A DNA stretch of 64,000 nucleotides from Weeksellaceae bacterium (lineage in GTDB: Bacteria > Bacteroidota > Bacteroidia > Flavobacteriales > Weeksellaceae): positions 2,046,001 through 2,110,000 of the forward strand of contig OX460916.1 of assembly GCA_949788275.1 (NCBI GenBank), read 5' to 3'. A program made the translations under genes and the position numbers. The notes under the pieces are model-generated. The model ran no database searches. It worked only from the letters and a program-made list of their open reading frames with translations, and was not told where the DNA came from. The number at the start of each line of letters is the position of its first letter. Positions within the stretch are counted from its first letter, which is position 1. Positions 60,573 to 64,000 of the stretch are shown in pieces.

Positions 60573-61856
60573 TTATCTGTTTTCAACAGGAACATAATCT
60601 CTGTCTGGTTCTCCTGTATATAACTGACGAGGGCGACCGATAGGTTGATTAGTTTCGCGCATTTCTTTCCACTGAGCGATCCATCCTGGTAGACGACCCA
60701 CAGCAAACATAACAGTAAACATTTCTGTAGGAATGTCTAATGCTTTGTAGATAATACCTGAATAGAAATCAACATTCGGGTATAATTTTCTTTCTACGAA
60801 GTATTCGTCTTCTAAAGCCGCTTTTTCTAAACCTTTAGCGATTTCTAAGATGGGATCATCGATTCCTAATTGCTCTAAGATGTTATCACAAGCAACTTTA
60901 ATGATGCGTGCACGCGGATCGAAATTTTTGTACACACGGTGTCCGAATCCCATTAAACGGAAAGGATCGTTTTTATCTTTTGCTTTATCAATCCATTTTT
61001 GAACATCACCACCATCGTTTTTAATGGCTTCTAACATTTCAATAACGGCTTGGTTAGCACCTCCATGTAAAGGTCCCCAAAGCGCAGAGATTCCAGAAGA
61101 AATCGAAGCGAAAAGGCCTGCATGTGAAGAACCAACTAAACGTACAGTTGACGTAGAACAGTTTTGTTCGTGATCGGCGTGTAAGATGAACAATTTATCT
61201 AAGGCATCAACCACTACAGGGTTCATAGCTAGTTCTTGTCCTGGTTTTTTGAAAAGTAATTGGTAAAAATTCTCTACGTATCCTAATTGATCGTTTGAAT
61301 AATTAACAGGTAATCCTTTTGTCTTGCGTTGACACCAAGAAGCTAAAACAGGGAATTTCCCTAATAACGTTACCGCAGCACGGTAAAGATCTTCTTCAGA
61401 GTTTACATTAACACATTTCGGATTGAATGCCGATAAAGCAGAAGTTAACGAAGCCAGAACTCCCATTGGGTGCGCTGAACTTGGAAAAGCATCTAAGATT
61501 TTAATTAAATCTTCAGAAACATAGTTATGTTCGTTGATATCAGCAACAAATTTATCCAACTCGGGTTGAGTTGGTAAATGTCCTTTAATTAAAAGATACA
61601 TTACCTCAACAAAAGAAGATTTCTCGGCTAATTGTTCAATGGGATATCCACGGTACGAAAGCTTACCTTCTTCACCGTCTAAAAACGTAATTTTAGACTC
61701 ACAAGCACCTGTATTTTTATATCCTGGATCCATTGTGATTAACCCAGTAGCACCTCTCAACGAAGAAACATCAATGGCTTTTTCATCCATCGACCCAGTT
61801 GAAACCGCAAGCTCCAACTCTTTTCCATCGTACTTTAATATTACCTTATCTGACAT
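60573..61856 (-). CDS. gltA: Citrate synthase
   Basis: Condenses acetyl-CoA with oxaloacetate to citrate in the TCA cycle. The 427-residue protein is the hexameric type II form. Active-site regions are LHADHEQNCSTSTVRLVGSSHAG (catalytic His), GHRVYKNFDPRA (His/Arg) and MFAVGRLPGWIAQWKE. The N-terminal domain SDKVILKYDGKELEL is the extra domain of this type. The gene lies 78 bases downstream of eno; no terminator is seen between them, so both may be co-transcribed from the eno promoter. Confidence 0.97.
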   Translation of the reverse strand: MSDKVILKYDGKELELAVSTGSMDEKAIDVSSLRGATGLITMDPGYKNTGACESKITFLDGEEGKLSYRGYPIEQLAEKSSFVEVMYLLIKGHLPTQPELDKFVADINEHNYVSEDLIKILDAFPSSAHPMGVLASLTSALSAFNPKCVNVNSEEDLYRAAVTLLGKFPVLASWCQRKTKGLPVNYSNDQLGYVENFYQLLFKKPGQELAMNPVVVDALDKLFILHADHEQNCSTSTVRLVGSSHAGLFASISSGISALWGPLHGGANQAVIEMLEAIKNDGGDVQKWIDKAKDKNDPFRLMGFGHRVYKNFDPRARIIKVACDNILEQLGIDDPILEIAKGLEKAALEDEYFVERKLYPNVDFYSGIIYKALDIPTEMFTVMFAVGRLPGWIAQWKEMRETNQPIGRPRQLYTGEPDRDYVPVENR

Positions 61857-61934
61857 TTTTTAGTTTAAATTATTGAACGCGTAATTTAGTATAATTTTAT
61901 TAATTCAGGACTGATTAATATCAGTTATTTCTTC

Positions 61935-63251
<1,317 letters not shown>

Positions 63252-63286
63252 TTAATGTTTCGTTTGTTCGTTTTTATAAAGTTCCC

Positions 63287-63317
63287 CAAAAATAAAGATA
63301 TTGTGCGTTGTAACCAA
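63287..63317 (-). promoter_or_regulatory. eno promoter
   Basis: Minus strand TATTTTTG at 63287-63294 matches TAnnTTTG, with TTG (63315-63317) 20 bases upstream. The leader is about 53 bases and also serves gltA if the two are co-transcribed. Confidence 0.6.
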
Positions 63318-63403
63318 CCCCAAAACGAATGTTTTCTGATTTATATATAATTTAGAATTAACAGTCCTTACAAATTAACTGATTCGATCTATACCGAAGG
63401 TTT

Positions 63404-63856
63404 TTAATTGGTAATGGTTAATAACGTTCCTGAAACGTGAACACGGTAGGTCTTTGGAGCGCGGTTAGCCACTTTTATAGGTTGCCCTGTGATTAAAATC
63501 CATTCCGAATCATCTTCTTTACACACCATTTTAATTCCGTCTTCCACTTCAAGGGTTGTATTGGTATTGGGGCAAATATGAGGGGCATTACGGTCATAAG
63601 CTTTGTAACTTCCATTACCGATATTCACCACAATTAGACCACGAGTACCCGCACCTACTCCACCAACGTAAGCCCATCCACCAGGATTATTTAAGTCCAT
63701 ATATAAAGGATAGACCGTATTTATTGTAGTACTAACTGTGTAAGTTGGGACACAACTAACCACGCCATCATCGGAAGCACAGGCAGAAAACAATAAAATA
63801 ATTGGGACAAGAAACACCTTATTTAGAATGGTTTTAATAAATTCTTTCATTTTCAT
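63404..63856 (-). CDS. Lipoprotein with Rieske-like fold lacking cluster ligands (inferred)
   Basis: A 150-residue lipoprotein with lipobox LFSACAS (Cys at about 26) after a positively charged start. The mature part GGVGAGTRGLIVVNIGNGSYKAYDRNAPHICPN, then KMVCKEDDSEWILITGQPIKVANRAPKTYRVH, follows the pattern of Bacteroidetes Rieske-like lipoproteins (YAYDRxCP...CxxCGSxW...GxP...P), but the CxH...CxxH ligands are not complete: only His and Cys in PHIC and one later Cys remain. It is therefore unlikely to bind a 2Fe-2S cluster. The call rests on pattern, not on search. Confidence 0.6.
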   Translation of the reverse strand: MKMKEFIKTILNKVFLVPIILLFSACASDDGVVSCVPTYTVSTTINTVYPLYMDLNNPGGWAYVGGVGAGTRGLIVVNIGNGSYKAYDRNAPHICPNTNTTLEVEDGIKMVCKEDDSEWILITGQPIKVANRAPKTYRVHVSGTLLTITN

Positions 63857-63876
63857 TTTGGTTTAAAAATTTTGTT

Positions 63877-63926
63877 ACCTTTGTGTGAAATAGTCCTGCA
63901 CATAACATTGGTGATGTGTAGGATTA
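63877..63926 (+). promoter_or_regulatory. Promoter box and leader hairpin before the gene at the window end
   Basis: TACCTTTG at 63877-63884 matches TAnnTTTG, then AATAGTCCTGCACAT pairs with ATGTGTAGGATTATT (15 bp with two G-T wobbles) around an 8-base loop at about 63890-63927, followed by a T-rich tract. A terminator-like hairpin this soon after the promoter suggests an RNA leader controlling the gene that starts at 63995. Confidence 0.45.
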
Positions 63927-63994
63927 TTTTATTTTTATATATCCTATCAAAGGTATATTCTTTAATAAAACTTTAATTTTAAAAAAAAATAGTT

Positions 63995-64000
63995 ATGGCA
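63995..64000 (+). CDS. Start of a gene cut by the window edge
   Basis: ATGGCA (Met-Ala) preceded by an A-rich stretch and a Bacteroidetes promoter about 110 bases upstream. Only two codons are visible, so nothing can be said about the product. Confidence 0.3.

Noticed and set aside
60332-60706. 124-codon minus-strand frame overlapping the gltA 3' end
   Set aside because: It crosses the gltA terminator and repeat copy D and overlaps gltA in another frame; no signal, promoter or family.

Overview
The window is chromosomal DNA of a member of the Bacteroidota, class Flavobacteriia. The evidence is Bacteroidetes-type promoter boxes (TAnnTTTG, with TTTG about 19 bases upstream) in front of many genes, a type IX secretion (T9SS) sorting domain, GLPGLI-family proteins, a GT117/DUF2723 membrane protein, a two-histidine (GIHH) isoleucyl-tRNA synthetase, and the gene order lptD-ridA, sppA/folK, clpP-clpX and mreBCD-mrdA-rodA. 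The genus cannot be fixed from the sequence alone. Most of the window is housekeeping DNA.

Layout. 1-8.3 kb: the end of lptD, ridA, a small membrane protein, pdxA, a DUF177 protein with rpmF, accB-accC, tig and clpP. 8.4-13.4 kb: clpX, a large T9SS cargo protein, a tiny PID-CTERM-like protein and a TlpA-type thioredoxin protein. 13.8-19.6 kb, minus strand: the rod-shape and elongasome operon mreB-mreC-mreD-mrdA-rodA. 19.8-23.5 kb: sppA, folK and an OmpA/TSP3 protein. 23.7-32.8 kb, minus strand: an exonuclease/GIY-YIG protein, a HerA-like ATPase, an EEP-family protein, two rhomboid proteases, mutL and putP. 32.8-38.7 kb: a DUF255 protein, tag and an EamA transporter, then on the minus strand an SGNH-like protein, an ElaA-like acetyltransferase and an SDR. 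38.9-39.5 kb: five tandem tRNA-Val(UAC) genes. 39.9-44.3 kb, minus strand: ileS, a DksA-like gene and lspA. 44.7-48.2 kb: a DUF4836-like lipoprotein with an ABC ATPase and a permease. 48.2-53.4 kb, minus strand: two outer-membrane barrels and the GT117 protein. 53.6-55.1 kb: an IS110-family element inside an intergenic repeat. 55.3-64 kb: guaB, a small accessory island (a surface-type protein, two GLPGLI proteins, a Cys-containing peptide), gltA, eno and a lipoprotein.

The most interesting material is non-coding. (1) Five copies of a structured intergenic repeat (A1, A2, B, C, D; about 77-110 bases, with the IS removed from C) occur between genes. Their sequences differ but three helices are kept by compensatory changes, and four copies carry an additional inverted repeat at the 3' end, 19-22 bp and perfect in three of them. 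(2) Copy C is split by an IS110-family element. The 210 bases upstream of its DEDD transposase fold by eye into a two-loop bridge RNA. One loop carries guides matching the two halves of the interrupted repeat and the other carries guides matching the element's own ends, with the same AT core in at least three of the four guides. (3) Joining the right and left ends in a circle would place a TTTG box 20 bases before TAGGTTTG, a complete Bacteroidetes promoter pointing into the bridge RNA and absent from the integrated form. Together these suggest a bridge-RNA-guided IS that uses the intergenic repeat as its landing site.
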